From Oikopleura dioica (lineage: Eukaryota > Chordata > Appendicularia > Copelata > Oikopleuridae): DNA of 64,000 nt. Made by a program: the position numbers and the translations under genes. Each line of letters opens with the position of its first letter. Within the stretch, counting starts at the first letter, position 1. The stretch is taken from positions 7,631,001-7,695,000 of the forward strand of contig OU015567.1 in NCBI GenBank assembly GCA_907165135.1, read 5' to 3'. Positions 32,501 to 45,667 of this stretch are shown here, piece after piece. The notes under the pieces are model-generated. The model was not told the origin of the DNA and ran no database searches. It saw only the letters and a program-made list of their open reading frames with translations.

Positions 32501-35500
32501 CTCACAACGGAAAAGGAAAGTGTCTTGTTTCCATCACTGACGTCGACTTCGAATACCAGAACGAGTTCCTCGGTTGTACTGATCGTCTCGTCATTACGCC
32601 ACTTACCGATAGATGTTACATTACCCTCGCTCAGGCTCTTGGTATGGCTCTCGGTGGCGCTCCAGCTGGTCCTGCCGGTACTGGTAAAACTGAAACCACC
32701 AAGGATATGGCGAAAGCTCTTGGAAAGTACTGTGTCGTCTTCAACTGTTCCGATCAGATGGATTTCCGAGGTCTTGGAAGAATTTACAAGGGTCTTGCCC
32801 AGTCCGGTTCATGGGGTTGCTTCGATGAGTTTAACCGTATCGAGCTTCCTGTCCTTTCCGTCGCTGCCCAACAAATTTACATCGTCTTGCAGGCTAAGAA
32901 ACATCGCAGCCGAATGTTCATCTTCACTGATGGTGATGAAGTGAGCATGAACCCCGAGTTCGGTCTCTTCATTACTATGAACCCCGGTTACGCTGGTCGA
33001 CAGGAGTTGCCAGAAAACTTGAAGGTCCAGTTCCGATCTGTTGCTATGATGGTTCCCGATCGACAAATTATTAAACGAGTCAAGCTTGCCTCCTGCGGTT
33101 TCAACACCAACGAAATTCTCGCCCGAAAGTTCTTCGTCTTGTACAAGCTCTGTGAAGAACAGCTTACCAAACAGGTCCACTATGATTTCGGTCTCCGAAA
33201 TATTTTGTCCGTCTTGCGAACACTCGGTGCTGAAAAGCGAAAGAATCCTGAAGATACTGAAGAACGAATCGTCTTGCGAGTCTTGCGAGACATGAACTTG
33301 TCTAAGTTCGTCGATGAAGATGTGCCTCTTTTCCTTTCGCTCATCAGTGATTTGTTCCCTGGAATTCAACTCGGCTCTGCCTCTCATGACGAACTTCAGG
33401 CTCTTATCCAACAGAACGTTGAGAAAGCTGGCGATATCGTCAACCACCCATCTTGGAATCTGAAGGTCATCCAGCTTTACGAGACTCAGCTTGTCCGTCA
33501 CGGTATTATGACTCTCGGACCTACTGGTACTGGTAAAACTCGTGCTATTCGAACTCTCATGGGCGCCTTTACCGATCAAGGCCGACCTCACCGAGAATTG
33601 AAGATGAATCCTAAGGCTATCACAGCTCCTCAAATGTTTGGTCGACTCGATGTTGCCACCAACGATTGGACTGATGGTATCTTCTCCACGCTTTGGCGTC
33701 GATCTCATCGAACCAAGAAAGGTGAATTCGTTTGGATTATTCTTGACGGTCCCGTCGATGCTATCTGGATTGAGAACTTGAACTCTGTCCTTGATGATAA
33801 CAAAACACTCACCCTCGCTAATGGTGATCGTTTGGTCATGGCTCCATGCGCCAAGCTTGTTTTCGAAGTCCACAATATCGACAACGCCTCTCCAGCTACT
33901 GTCTCTCGAATGGGTATGATTTTCTTGTCAAGTTCTGCTCTTGACTGGACACCTATCCTCGACGGTTGGCTCAACACTCGAAAGGCAACAGAATCCGGTA
34001 TCCTTCGAGACCTTTTCCACCGAGAAAATGTCTTTACTGATCTGTTGACGCAAGTCTACCAAGTCTACGAGCCAAAGATGAAGCTGTACGAGTGTAACTA
34101 CATCGTCCAAGCCACAAATGTTCTTTCTGGTCTTATCCCAGAGAAGGAAGACAAATCCACGTTGTCTGCCACTATTCTTGAGCGACTTTTCATCTTCGCT
34201 CTTATGTGGTCTATTGGCTCCGTACTTGAATTGGAAGACCGAGCGAAAATGGAAGCTTTCCTCAAGTCCCATCCATCAAAACTTGATCTACCAAAGATTC
34301 CAGGTGATACCAACTATACCATCTTCGAATACGTATGCAATATCGAAACCGGTGAATGGGAACATTGGAACGATCGTGTCCTCGCATACGATTACCCAAC
34401 CAGTCCTGATGAAGATCTCCCAGACTACTCTGGAATCCTCATTCCGAACGTCGATAATACGAGAACAAATTTCCTCATAGATATCATCGCTTCCCAGGGC
34501 AAGTCTGTTCTCCTTATTGGTGAACAGGGTACTGGTAAAACCGTCATGGTCCAAGGTTACTGTAAAAAGTACGACCCAGAAGTGCACGTTTTCAAGTCTT
34601 TCAACTTCTCCAGCGCTACCGAACCACACATGTTCCAGAACACTATCGAGTCCCTTGTCGACAAGCGAGTTGGTACTACCTACGGACCCCCTGGTGGGCG
34701 TAAGATGACTGTTTTCATTGATGACGTAAACATGCCTGTTGTTAACGAGTGGGGTGATCAGATCACTAACGAAATTGTCCGACAGATGATGGAACAGAAC
34801 GGTATGTTCTCACTCATCAAACCTGGTGATTTCACCAATATCGTCGATATCCAGTTTATCGCTGCTATGATTCACCCTGGTGGCGGACGAAATGACATTC
34901 CTGAACGATTGAAATCCCAGTTCGTCATCTTCAACTGCACCCTTCCCGCTGATAACTCGATTGATCATATCTTCCGAACCATCGCTACATCTTACTTCTC
35001 GACTGAACGAGGCTTCTCGCCAGATGTTCACGACATTGTCGCCAAACTCGTCCCTACAACTCGACTCCTTTGGCAACAGACCAAGGGTAAAATGTTGCCA
35101 ACACCCGCGAAATTCCACTACGTCTTCAACTTGCGAGGTAACTTCCTAATTATGAGATTATTAATCTAATCCTAATTATTAAGATTTGTCTCGAATCTGG
35201 CAGACCGTTCTCAACGTCACTCACGAAGAATGCAATTCTGTCGAGAGTGTTGTTGCTCTGTGGAAACACGAATGTACCCGTGTCATTGCTGATCGATTCA
35301 CTTGTCTCGAAGACAAGGCTTGGTTCGAAAATGCCATCAACGATACCCTCAAAACTGTCATTCCTGAAGACGTCGTCATTCGAGAAGAACCTTTCTTCGT
35401 CGATTTCCTCCGAGAAGCTCCTGAGCCAACTGGTGAAGAAGGCGATGATGCTGACCTTGACGCGCCAAAGATCTACGAAGAAGTTCCAAGTTTGGACTTT

Positions 35501-38500
35501 CTCTTGGAAAAGCTCCACGAGTACATGCGAAACTACAACGAAAACGTCCGAGGTGCCAATATGGATCTTGTATTCTTCAAGGATGCTATGGTTCACTTGG
35601 TCAAAATCTCACGTATTATTCGAACTCCACAGGGTAATGCTCTCCTTGTTGGTGTTGGTGGTTCTGGTAAACAGTCGCTTACCAAACTCGCTTCCTTCAT
35701 CGCTGGATACAAAGTCTTCCAGATCACCCTCACAAGATCTTACAATGTTACCAACTTGATGGAAGATCTCAAGGTTCTCTACCGAGATGCTGGTCAAAAG
35801 GGTCAGGGATGGACTTTCATCCTTACCGATAACGAAATCAAGGACGAAGGCTTTTTGGAACCAATGAATAACCTCATTTCTTCTGGTGAGATCTCTGGTC
35901 TTTTCGCTAGAGATGAAATCGACGAGATCTGTGGTGAGCTCATCGCTGTTATGAAAAAAGTTTCGCCAAAAACTCCACCAACTCAAGATAATCTGTACGA
36001 ATTCTTCGTCTCTCGAGCAAGAGCAAATCTTCACGTTGTTCTCTGCTTCTCCCCCGTCGGTGAAAAGTTCCAAGCTCGATCTCTCAAATTCCCTGGTTTG
36101 TTCTCCGGCTGTACTATGGATTGGTTCACTCGATGGCCTAAAGATGCCCTCGTCGCTGTGTCCAGCCATTTCTTGGGTAATTTCGACATCAAATGTACCG
36201 ATGAAGTAAAACAACAGCTTATTCAAACTATGGGTTCTGTTCACGATTGTGTTCAAGAGTGCTGCCTTGAATATTTTGATCGATTCCGAAGAACGACTCA
36301 CGTCACCCCGAAATCCTACCTATCCTTCTTGGAAGGTTACACAAAGATTTACAAGGCTAACCTTGAAAATCTCGAACATCTTGCTTATCGAATGGGTACT
36401 GGTTTGGACAAACTTGTTGAAGCTGGTGCTTCCGTCGATCAGCTCTCCAAAGAACTTGAAGTCAAGAAAGTCGATCTCGAAGTTGCTTCTATCAAAACAA
36501 ACAAGGTCCTTGAGGAAGTCGCCGTCGCGTCTGCCTCTGCTAACAAAGTCAAAGAAGCTGTCATGGTCGTCAAAGAACGAGCTCAGAAAATCGTCGACTC
36601 CATTCAGGCAGAAGAAGCCGTTGCAAACGAAAAACTTGCTGCTGCTGAGCCTGCTTTGAAGGCTGCCGAAGATGCCCTCAACACCATCAAAGCTGCTGAT
36701 ATTGCCACGGTCCGAAAACTGGGTAAACCTCCACATCTGATTATGAGAGTCATGGACTGCATTCTCATCCTCTTTGGAAATAGACTCAACCCATGCGTAC
36801 AGGATCCTGAGAAGGATTGCCCCACACCATCATGGGGTGAGTCTCTCAAGATGATGTCTCAGTCTTCTTTCCTCTCTAACTTGCTGAATTACAACAAAGA
36901 TACCATCACTGACGAAATGATTGAAATGCTCGAGCCTTACTTCCGAATGGAAGATTTCACTCTCGAATCAGCGATGAAGGTCTCAGGATCTGTCGCCGGT
37001 CTCCTTTCTTGGGCTAAAGCTATGGCCTCCTTCTACTCCGTCAACAAGGAAGTCATTCCTTTGAAAATGAATCTCGCTGCTGCTAAGGCTCGTCTTACCA
37101 TCGCCCAGAAGGAACTTGACGCTGCTCAGGCTGAGCTTGACGCAAAGGAAGAAGAAGCTGCCATTGTACAGGCCAAGTTCGATGCCGCTATGGCAGAGAA
37201 ACAAGCTCTCGAAGACGATGCTGCTTCTTGTATGAGACGTATGTCTGCTGCTACAGCGCTTATCGAGGGTCTCTCCGGAGAAAAGATTCGATGGACAGCT
37301 GCTTCTAAATCTTTCCAAGACCAAATCAACAGACTTGTTGGTGACGTCCTTCTCGCCACTGGTTTCTTGTCTTACACTGGTCCATTTAACCAGGAATTCC
37401 GACAGCTTCTTATTGACAATAGATGGAGAGTTGAAATGGAAGAGCGAGGAATCCCCTTCACGGAAGACCTCAACATTACTGATTTCCTCATTGATCAGAC
37501 TACTGTCGGCGAGTGGGCCCTTCAAGGCCTCCCATCTGATGATCTCTCCGTCCAAAATGGTTTGATTGTCACCAAGGCGTCCCGATATCCTCTTCTCATT
37601 GATCCTCAGCTCCAGGGTAAATCATGGATTAAAAACCGGGAGAAGAAGAATGACCTGATGGTTACAAACTTGGAGAACAAATACTTCCGAACCCATCTCG
37701 AAGATGCTCTCTCCATTGGTCGACCTCTTTTGATCGAAGATGTTGGTGAAGCACTGGATCCCGCTCTTGATAACGTCCTTGAGAAGAACTTCATTAAGAG
37801 TGGTTCCCGTTACAAAGTCAAGGTAGGTGACAAAGAATGCGACGTCATGGATGGCTTCGTTCTCTACATCACCACCAAACTTCCTAACCCCAAGTACACT
37901 CCCGAAGTTTCTGCTCGAACATCCATCATTGATTTCACTGTCACATCAAAGGGTCTTGAAGACCAGCTTCTTGGACGTGTAATTCTCACAGAAAAGGCGG
38001 AACTCGAAGCTGAACGAGTCCGATTGATGGAAGAAGTCAACGCTAACAAGAAAACAATGAAGCAACTTGAAGATAACCTCCTGATGAAGCTTACCTCTAC
38101 CAAGGGTTCTCTTGTCGACGACGAATCTCTGATTATTATGTTGAACACAACCAAGAAAACCGCTGGCGAGGTCTCTGAAAAGCTTCAGATTGCCCACGAC
38201 ACCAACATCAAGATTAACATTGCTCGAGAAGAGTTCCGACCTGTCGCTACTCGAGGTTCGATTCTCTATTTCTTGATCACCAAGATGCAGGATGTCAACG
38301 TTATGTATCAGACATCTCTCTACCAGTTCTTGGAAATCTTTGATAACTCCATGCATCGATCTACCAAGTCGCCAGTTAATCAGAAGCGAATCGCCAATAT
38401 CATTGAGTACTTGACGTTCGCTGTCCATGAGTACACTGCGCGATCACTCTACGAGGAACACAAGCTTCTCTTCGTCCTCCTCATGACTCTTCAAATTGAT

Positions 38501-40807
38501 CTGCAGAGAGAAAACATCAAGTTCACTGAGTTCCAGACCTTCATCAAGGGTGGTGCTGCTTTGGACATGGCTTCTGCACCAACCAAGCCTCCATCTCTCA
38601 AGTGGATTCAGGATATGAACTGGCTCAACTTAGTTCAACTCAAGCAACTTCCTGAATTCCGAGAAATTCTCAACCAGATCATCCGAAACGACAAGGCCTG
38701 GAAGCAGTGGTGGGATACTGACGCCCCAGAAGATGAAATCATCCCTGATGGGTACAACGCCTCCCTCGACACCTTCCGAAAGCTTCTCCTCATTCGATCA
38801 ATGTGTCTCGATCGATCTATGCCTCAAGCTCTCCGATACATTTCTGACTCTCTTGGAGCACGATACGCCGATCCAGTCATTTTGAACTTGGAAACTATGT
38901 TGGCTGAAAGTACCATCCGTGTTCCTATGGTCTGTCTGCTTTCTATGGGTTCCGATCCTACAAACCAGATTTGCGATTTGGCGCGAAAGATGAACCTCGA
39001 ATGCCGATGTATCTCCATGGGTCAGGGACAAGAAATTCACGCTCGACGACTTCTCAACCTCGCTCGAGAACAAGGTGGCTGGGTTCTTCTTCAGAACTGT
39101 CACTTGGGTCTTGAGTTCATGGAAGAACTTCTCGAGTTTACTCTCACCAACGAAAACCCCAACCCAACTTTCCGAGTCTGGATTACTGTTGAGCCTCATC
39201 CAAAGTTCTCTATCACTCTCCTCCAGTCATCGATCAAGTTTACCAACGAGCCTCCTCAGGGTATCCGAGCAGGTCTCAAGCGAACCTTCTCCGAGTACGA
39301 TCAGGACTACCTTGATATTAACAACCTCAAGGAATGGAAACCGCTCATCTATGCCGTCGCCTTCCTCCACACCACTGTTCAAGAACGACGTAAGTTTGGT
39401 CCAATTGGTTGGAACATCCCTTACGAGTTCAACTCTTCCGATCAGTCTGCTACCATGCAGTTCATCCAGAACCACTTGGACGATCTCGACCCCAAGCGAG
39501 GTATTCAGTGGGCTACTGTACGATACATGATCGGTGAGGTACAATATGGTGGTCGAGTCACTGACGACTTCGATAAGCGACTTCTCAATACCTACGCTCT
39601 CGTCTGGTTCTCACAAAAGACTTTCGAGGACAGCTTCAACTTCTACAAGGGCTACATTATTCCCAAATATGCCTCTCACGACCAAGTCATGGGTAAATTA
39701 TCAAATTATAATCCAGTTATTCATATTTTTATTAAGGCGCTATCAATGGAATGAGTCCTATTGATTCTCCCGAAGCTTTCGGTCTCCATCCAAATGCTGA
39801 TATCACCTACCAGACTCGATCTGCTGGAGCCATTCTCTCCACAATCGTCGACATTCAACCTAAGGATGCTGGCGCTGGCGGCGGAGAAACTCGAGAAGAG
39901 AAGGTCTACCGAATGGCCGATGAAATGTTGGCAAAGCTCCCCGCTGACTTTATCCCTCATGAAGTCAAGGCACGTTTGAAGAAGATGGGCGAATTCCAGT
40001 CGCTCAACATTTTCCTCAAACAAGAAATTGATCGAATGCAGCGTGTCATTTCGCGAGTTCGAATCACCCTCATCGACTTGAAATTGGCCATCGAAGGTAC
40101 AATTATTATGTCCGAAAACTTGAAGGATGCATTGGACAATATGTTCGATGCTCGTGTTCCCGCCCTCTGGAAGAAGATCTCCTGGGATGCTTCTACCCTT
40201 GGTTTCTGGTTCACCGATCTTGTCGACAGAGATGCTCAGGTAATATTTGTATTTTTTCTTTAAGGCTCTTATTTTCATTTTAGTTCCGATCTTGGTGCTT
40301 CGATGGTCGACCTAAATCTTTCTGGATGACTGGTTTCTTCAACCCTCAAGGTTTCTTGACCGCCATGCGACAGGAGGTCACTCGAATGCACAAGGGCTGG
40401 GCTCTCGATTCCGTCACCCTCGCCAACGATGTAACCAAACACAACTACGAAGATATCAACGAGGGACCTAAGGAAGGTGTCTACGTCCACGGCTTGTTCT
40501 TGGATGGCGCCAACTGGGATCGAAAGAACAACTGTCTCGCCGATCCTCTTCCAAAGGTTTGACTTCGTATTTTTCAAACAAAAATCTTGACTCACTTTTT
40601 CAGGTCTTGAATGTGGCCATGCCCGTGATCCATGTGTACGCTATCAACTCGACTGCGCCCAAGGATCCCGCGCTCTACCAGTGTCCAACATACAAGAAAC
40701 CGCAGCGAACGGATTTGACCTTCATTTCGTCTCTGTACTTGAAGTCCAAGCAGCCACCATCCAAGTGGGTCCTCCGAGGTGTTGCCCTTCTCTGCGATAT
40801 CAAATAA
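26592..40807 (+). CDS. Axonemal outer-arm dynein heavy chain (DNAH5/DNAH8 type)
   Basis: Nine exons: 26592-26693, 26735-26989, 27032-27250, 27293-27550, 27595-35137, 35184-39692, 39737-40239, 40284-40556 and 40604-40807, about 4621 aa, the normal size (human DNAH5 4624). Two exons, 7.5 and 4.5 kb, hold most of it. The tail and linker precede six AAA modules. P-loops are [10 protein letters not shown] (about residue 1970, AAA1), [10 protein letters not shown] (about 2254, AAA2), [10 protein letters not shown] (about 2586, AAA3) and [10 protein letters not shown] (about 2948, AAA4). A coiled-coil stalk lies near 36400-37250. The C-terminal domain ends [10 protein letters not shown]. The N-terminus [15 protein letters not shown] and overall length suggest the gamma-type outer-arm chain; exact orthology needs a tree. 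The motor drives ciliary beating. Codon choice in the big exons is markedly biased (CGA for Arg, CTC for Leu), suggesting high expression. Confidence 0.93.
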
Positions 40808-41001
40808 GCTGTTTCTGATTTCTGCTTTCACATCTATTTATTTTTATATCAACATAATATTCTATTTTTATATTTAATAACTTTGGTCCGCATATTAATC
40901 CCTTCAATCAAATTTCAATAAATAATTCTCCGCAATAAACTAAGTTTGTCTTGTTTAGAAACTTTTTGGTAGTAGCGAGTGTATAATATAGCAGTGTCGA
41001 G

Positions 41002-42431
41002 ATGGATTGGGTAGAGCCCGCAGAGGAGGAAATGTACATTTCCAACTTTCCTCCTGAAAACATGCGTCTAAATGTGAAGTTGTTTTCTGTCCCGCCGAAG
41101 TCTTCGCCAGATCCACCGGTAACTTGACTATTTCGAGATGAAGATAATTTTCAATGATAGGAAACACACTCCAAAGTATTCAAATGGAAGTCGCAAATTA
41201 CCGAGGGTCGTCTTATTTCAAGCCTCACTGATCTAAAGACAAATCTCATCACTGGAATTGAAAATATCACGCTGAATCAAAACAACGCAGAAGCTAAGTT
41301 TACTGAGAAAATGTTCATCTATGCGAATTTGGCGCGAAATCCGGACGAGCAACAAGAACTTATTGAAATTTTACGAATACGAACAGATGGAAACGGCCAC
41401 TATTGGTTCAAGCCAGATTTGACAGGAAGCAGGCCTCCCTATCGGATACCGCCGTTTGCGTCTGCCAGCATTTTTACCAACCAAGGTTTTTCAAGAGCTT
41501 CTGATTCTTGAGACGATGCCATTTAGAGTGGCGATATAAAATTGAAGGAATTCAAGTCGGACCGGCACACGGTTTCCAAGATGAAAAATCAGTTCTACCG
41601 CCGCAAATCACATGGACAGACTCGCACCCGATGGAAGGTGTCGTCAAAGTCCATGTTTTTGGAGAGGTGCTTTCGGCTGAAGGCTTCGAGTATCCAACTA
41701 TCTCTGGTAAATTCCGCTCTATTTTGCTCTTTTTCGAATTTACCGCCTTAAGTAACGATCAGAAACTCCCTCGACTCGCAACACGTTGTCACGCATTCAG
41801 TGTCCCCACGAGACGGAATCAGAAAATATTCGTATCCCTTCACTTTTGAGTTCTCAATGAGAGACGGGGCTCGGTATCCAGAGCTGTTTGTTGAAGCAGT
41901 TTCTTTCGGGTTTTTCAATAATCGAAGAATCGAAGGTAATTCTTATCATTTTATCTATTGATAATAGACTATTATCAATTCATTTTCGATATTTTTAGGC
42001 TATGGTTACGGAATGATCCCGGAAGAGGCGGGTAAACACGATGTTGAAATCAAATGCTGGAGACCGCAAATGGGACTTCAAGACGAGTAAGTTCCATTGA
42101 TTTTGCTCCGTTCTGATTTGAACTGCTTTCTAGATTACGCCGTTTCTTCCTCGGTGGCACAGGAGAGCTGGTGTCGCTCAATCCAATCGGCATCAACCCT
42201 TATTCTTCCTCAAACAAGTTCTCCCGCCTTGGACTCAACACGATGACTACAGGGACGGTGAAAGTGCGTCTCCGCATCGCCAAACACTTCCACAAAAGCT
42301 CCAAAAAGAAATCAACCTCACGACTGCCAGCAGAAAGTTCGAAAGAAGACATCTTGGAAAAATTCCAAAAGGTTCGAGATCAGATGATTCGCAACCGAAG
42401 AGCCGTTCCAAAACACATTATTTCCTCTTGA
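41002..42431 (+). CDS. MKS1: MKS1, B9-domain ciliary transition-zone protein
   Basis: Six exons: 41002-41118, 41161-41485, 41527-41706, 41753-41935, 41999-42086 and 42134-42431, about 396 aa with matching phases (human 559, so the N-terminus is short). The B9 domain is plain: GEVLSAEGFEYP, KYSYPFTFEF, RRIEGYGYG, CWRP, ELRRFFLGG and KFSRLGLNTMTTGTVKVRL, all aligning with human MKS1 as remembered. In the family it forms the MKS module of the transition zone with B9D1/B9D2 and Tectonics and is required for ciliogenesis. Its position 194 bp after an axonemal dynein heavy chain, on the same strand, is a suggestive cilium pairing but could be chance. Confidence 0.9.
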
Positions 42432-42682
42432 GAAGAAGCCGCTTTTATTTTTTTAGCACTGTCCATTTTATTTTTTTCAATAAAATCTTTCCTTTTGATA
42501 ATTTTGTGCGTGTTAATTTTTTAAATAAGGTAAAATGGAAATGATTATTTGAGTTGAAAACAGGATTTCGGTGAAAATAAGTCAGGAACTGTCCAAAGAT
42601 GAAGTTTTTGGAGACTTGAATCAAAACACCATAATGCCATATTTAACCAGATATTCCGGGATCGATTTTCGGTCTTTTGCTT

Positions 42683-42795
42683 CAGCTCTGGTCTCTCTTC
42701 AAAACGTATAATTCTTTCGCCTTTTACTAAAGAATTCCGTGGAGAGGGACACTCTTATGAGTATTTGAATTTTTCTGAAGCCTCACACGAGGCAG
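42683..42795 (+). ncRNA. RNU5: U5 spliceosomal snRNA
   Basis: The invariant U5 loop I, CGCCTTTTACTA (about 42719-42730), sits in a stem whose arms ACTTC..GTATAATTCTTT and AAAGAATTCCGTGGAGAG match animal U5 almost base for base. An Sm site AATTTTTCTGAAG follows, and then a 3' hairpin GCCTC ACAC GAGGC. The start is set at the A before GCTCTGG by analogy. It lies between MKS1 and a MITE, with no host gene. Confidence 0.93.
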
Positions 42796-42988
42796 TAACC
42801 CTGAACTTTGACCTCGGTTCTGAGATCTCACCTCCGACGGGGGATTATCCATCGGTCGCAGGCTGCTCGCAGCGATTCCTTTCCCGATTCGTCTTTTACA
42901 TCTTTTGATTAGTGTTGGTTGATTTTGACGTTTGTCGATATATGCTACTGCATATAATATGTAATATCATGAATTATGATAATAGTAT

Positions 42989-43583
42989 GACGCGCTTTTT
43001 TTAAGGTTGTGCAAGTTATTTCTCCCACTTTTTCTTTGAAATACCCATAACATCATATATATTTGGAATCAGTGAGAAATATCAAAAACCGTGACCTTTT
43101 TAGTTTATCGAAAATCATTTCCGGTTTCGACTCTAGAGTCGGAAGTTGGCGAAATTAATGAGAATGTTATGCTTGTGACCTATCAAATTGAAGCTAAGAA
43201 CGTTTTAAATCATTTTCAGATCGCGTTCAGATTCGGTTCCCTTTGGTTTAGTGCGCTCTTTTTTCAGTTTGAAATTCGTAAAAATATGCCAAATATCGAT
43301 TTTTTTCTCTCGTTTGACCGGTCGTTCTGACCGCGGTTTGATTTAATTTCTCTTCCAAGAGACTGGAAATGTTCTATGCTCCAGTTTGATAGGTCACATG
43401 CATGCCATTCTCATAAATTTCGCCAACTTCCGGCTCTAGAATCGCAACCGGAAGTGATTTTCAAGAAACAAAAAAGGTCACGGTTCTAGATTTTTTCTGC
43501 TGATTCCAAATATGTATTGCATGCCAGGTTTTGGAATTAGTAAGTAGGTCAAATAACTTGCACAACCTTAAAAAAAGCGCGTC
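42989..43583. mobile_element. Palindromic MITE, GACGCGC family
   Basis: A 595-bp sequence starting GACGCGCTTTTTTTAAGGTT and ending with its reverse complement, flanked by TAT on both sides (possibly a 2-3 bp target duplication). The arms are imperfect inverted copies of about 250 bp, sharing blocks such as CCGGAAGTTGGCGAAATT, ACCGTGACCTTTTT and TGTGACCTATCAAA. No transposase frame. Related ends and inner blocks occur in the loop of the 5S/SL palindrome (51518-51938), so it is a dispersed family. Confidence 0.8.
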
Positions 43584-43709
43584 TATGGTGTTTTATTCCG
43601 AGAACTTTCGTCCATAAAAGACAGAGAACTCGGAATAAAGCGCCACACTACAAATATAATCATAGGAATGATAATTGATTATTTTTAGAGTATAGAAAAC
43701 TGTTAGAAC

Positions 43710-45180
43710 ATGTCGTCGATTTTGGTTACATATCCGCGAATATTGAGAACGTACGATTGCGATGCTTCACTTACAGGCGAATGGACGAAGCCCTCGAATG
43801 AGATTGCTTTCGCGAAAATGTCGTCAACTGGACAACTCCTTTACAGGTAGCTGGTGTCACAAAAACTAGTCCAAATTACAACTGTATTTAGACAAGGAGA
43901 ATCTCTTCTTTTCGCCGACCAAAAAGCGCCACCGAAAATCGTAAATGTAACCGAAAAAGTCACTAAGTTCGACGTTTCGGATCGCAACGTCATTTCCCTC
44001 ACACCGAATTCACTCGATGTCCTCACCCTTGGCCTTCGAAAAGAAAACTCAATCAAAATACCCGCAAATCGCAGTTGTCTTGCTCCAAATACCGCCGACA
44101 AATCCGTGTTCGTCGGCTGCGCCATTTCCGGAGAGCTCCACCGAATCTCCCTCGTCAATTATTCCGTCAAAGAGATCCCTATCATCAAGCAACCAACAAA
44201 TGCTCTGAAATCTGGAATTCTACAAATCGCGCCGATCCACGCATCGCAGAGAAAACTCGCCATTTTGAGGGGCGAAAAGCTTGCTGCTTCAGAAGCCGCC
44301 ATTCTCGATGTCACTAAAGGCGTTGTAAGCGCCTTTCCGCATTCTAGCCTGGCTCCTACTAAAGCCCTTCGCTGCTCTCCAGTCACTGACACGCTCTGCT
44401 TCACTGCCGGCTACGACAAAACTATCAAGCTCTACGACACGAGAGAGGTGAAGATGATCAGCCGCAACACAACCGACTTGATCATTCAATACGCAGACTT
44501 TGTCGACGCGCAGAAAATTGCGTTTACTTGCATCAAAGGTGGCGTCTACATGATCGACTTGCGAAATAGCGATAAAATAACGACAATCGCGCAGCCCGTC
44601 GAAACCGGACTCGTCAAAAGCTCGATCACTTTGGATCCTACTCATCGAGCTTCTACAATTTTGGCAGAGTTGGAGAACCCACAAGAAAAACCAAAAAGAG
44701 ACAGAAATTTTCTGGAAAAACGAACTGCGCCGAGAATCCAGTCTCCGTTAGTTTCGCATTCTACGACCACAAGTGCTAGCCTTCAGCCATCTGCAAACAC
44801 AAATACAATGGAAATTGACCAGCAAAAAATCACGACAAGGCCAAAGCCAGTTCTCAGGGAGCAAGTTTTCCCAAGTTTCAAAGAGAACAAACAAGTCACT
44901 CCGAGAAATGAAGACGAAAAGCAAGAAACTGCAACATTGCCAAAAGTGGAACTTGCGAAGATCACCGGTCTACTGGAAACTCTTGTTTCGAAGGTTTCGG
45001 CAATTGAACAAAAAGTGGTGAGTTTGGATCAGCGGATTGAGAAATTGGAAGCTCCGGTCAAGTAAGTTTCATGAATATTTTCTTGTTTTCAAAACGAATT
45101 CAAGAGAAACGAGACATTTGATTACCTTCCCGATGGAATCTGACTCCGCACGTCCTTTGCAAGCTGGTATTCTTCAATAA
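43710..45180 (+). CDS. WD40 plus C-terminal coiled-coil protein, NEDD1-like
   Basis: Three exons: 43710-43846, 43892-45061 and 45105-45180, about 460 aa. The first 290 residues look like a degenerate beta-propeller, with TAGYDKTIKLYDTREVKMI as the best WD blade and GGVYMIDLRNSDKI as another. A low-complexity Pro/Ser/Thr linker follows, then a heptad-like helix (TGLLETLVSKVSAIEQKVVSLDQRIEKLE). This order of propeller, disordered linker and coiled coil recalls NEDD1, which targets the gamma-tubulin ring complex to centrosomes; human NEDD1 is longer (660 aa). Without alignment another WD40 protein cannot be excluded. The last exon adds ETRHLITFPMESDSARPLQAGILQ and stops 34 bp before the next gene's ATG. 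Confidence 0.65.
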
Positions 45181-45214
45181 CAAGATGATCTAATTTATAT
45201 TTTAAAATGTAGAC

Positions 45215-45475
45215 ATGAGAGCTCAAGTGACAGATCCACTCAAGAGGAAAATCGAGCGACTCGAACTTTTCCAGAACGACGCAAACAGCATGATCAAGGA
45301 GCTGGGCGAGATGTACATCAAGGACAACGACGAACTGAAAGCCGCTGTGCAGAACCTTGCTGAACAAATAGAACGAGCGCGGTAAGACTCAACGCGATTT
45401 TCTTGAAACAAGACTTTTTCTTTCAGCCAGCCGATGAACGCTTCTCAGCTTGTCCTTCCAGACTGGCGAACTTAA
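45215..45475 (+). CDS. Small coiled-coil protein, 71 aa, unrecognised
   Basis: Two exons, 45215-45381 and 45427-45475, separated by a 45-nt GT-AG intron. The start follows ATGTAG|acATG, a likely trans-splice acceptor, only 34 bp after the previous stop. The product is mostly one charged amphipathic helix (KRKIERLELFQNDANSMIKE ... ELKAAVQNLAEQIERAR), with a short tail ending QLVLPDWRT. It is the size of small complex subunits, but I cannot name it. The alternative that it is the last exon of the NEDD1-like gene fails on frame. Confidence 0.65.
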
Positions 45476-45667
45476 AACACCTGTTAAAAAACTAACTTAC
45501 TCTCACGGTTTATTATTCTCTCACATTCCCTCATACTCAACACATTCGTATTTTTAATATTTTGTCTTAAAAAGTTCAAATACAACTGCCTTTCACTTAA
45601 AATTTTAATAAATTTCGAATTGATCTTGAAGCTGATCTCATTTCTCTAAAATTTGCATCTACGTAGA

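Noticed and set aside
32809-33873. 354-codon open frame on the minus strand across the dynein AAA region, and a similar one at 31552-32505
   Set aside because: Antisense shadows of a strongly codon-biased coding exon; no start context, splice logic or recognisable protein.
45213-45381. 71-aa coil as the last exon of the NEDD1-like gene
   Set aside because: Joining from 45061 puts it in the wrong frame; using exon 45105-45180 gives a stop and leaves an acceptor directly before its own ATG.
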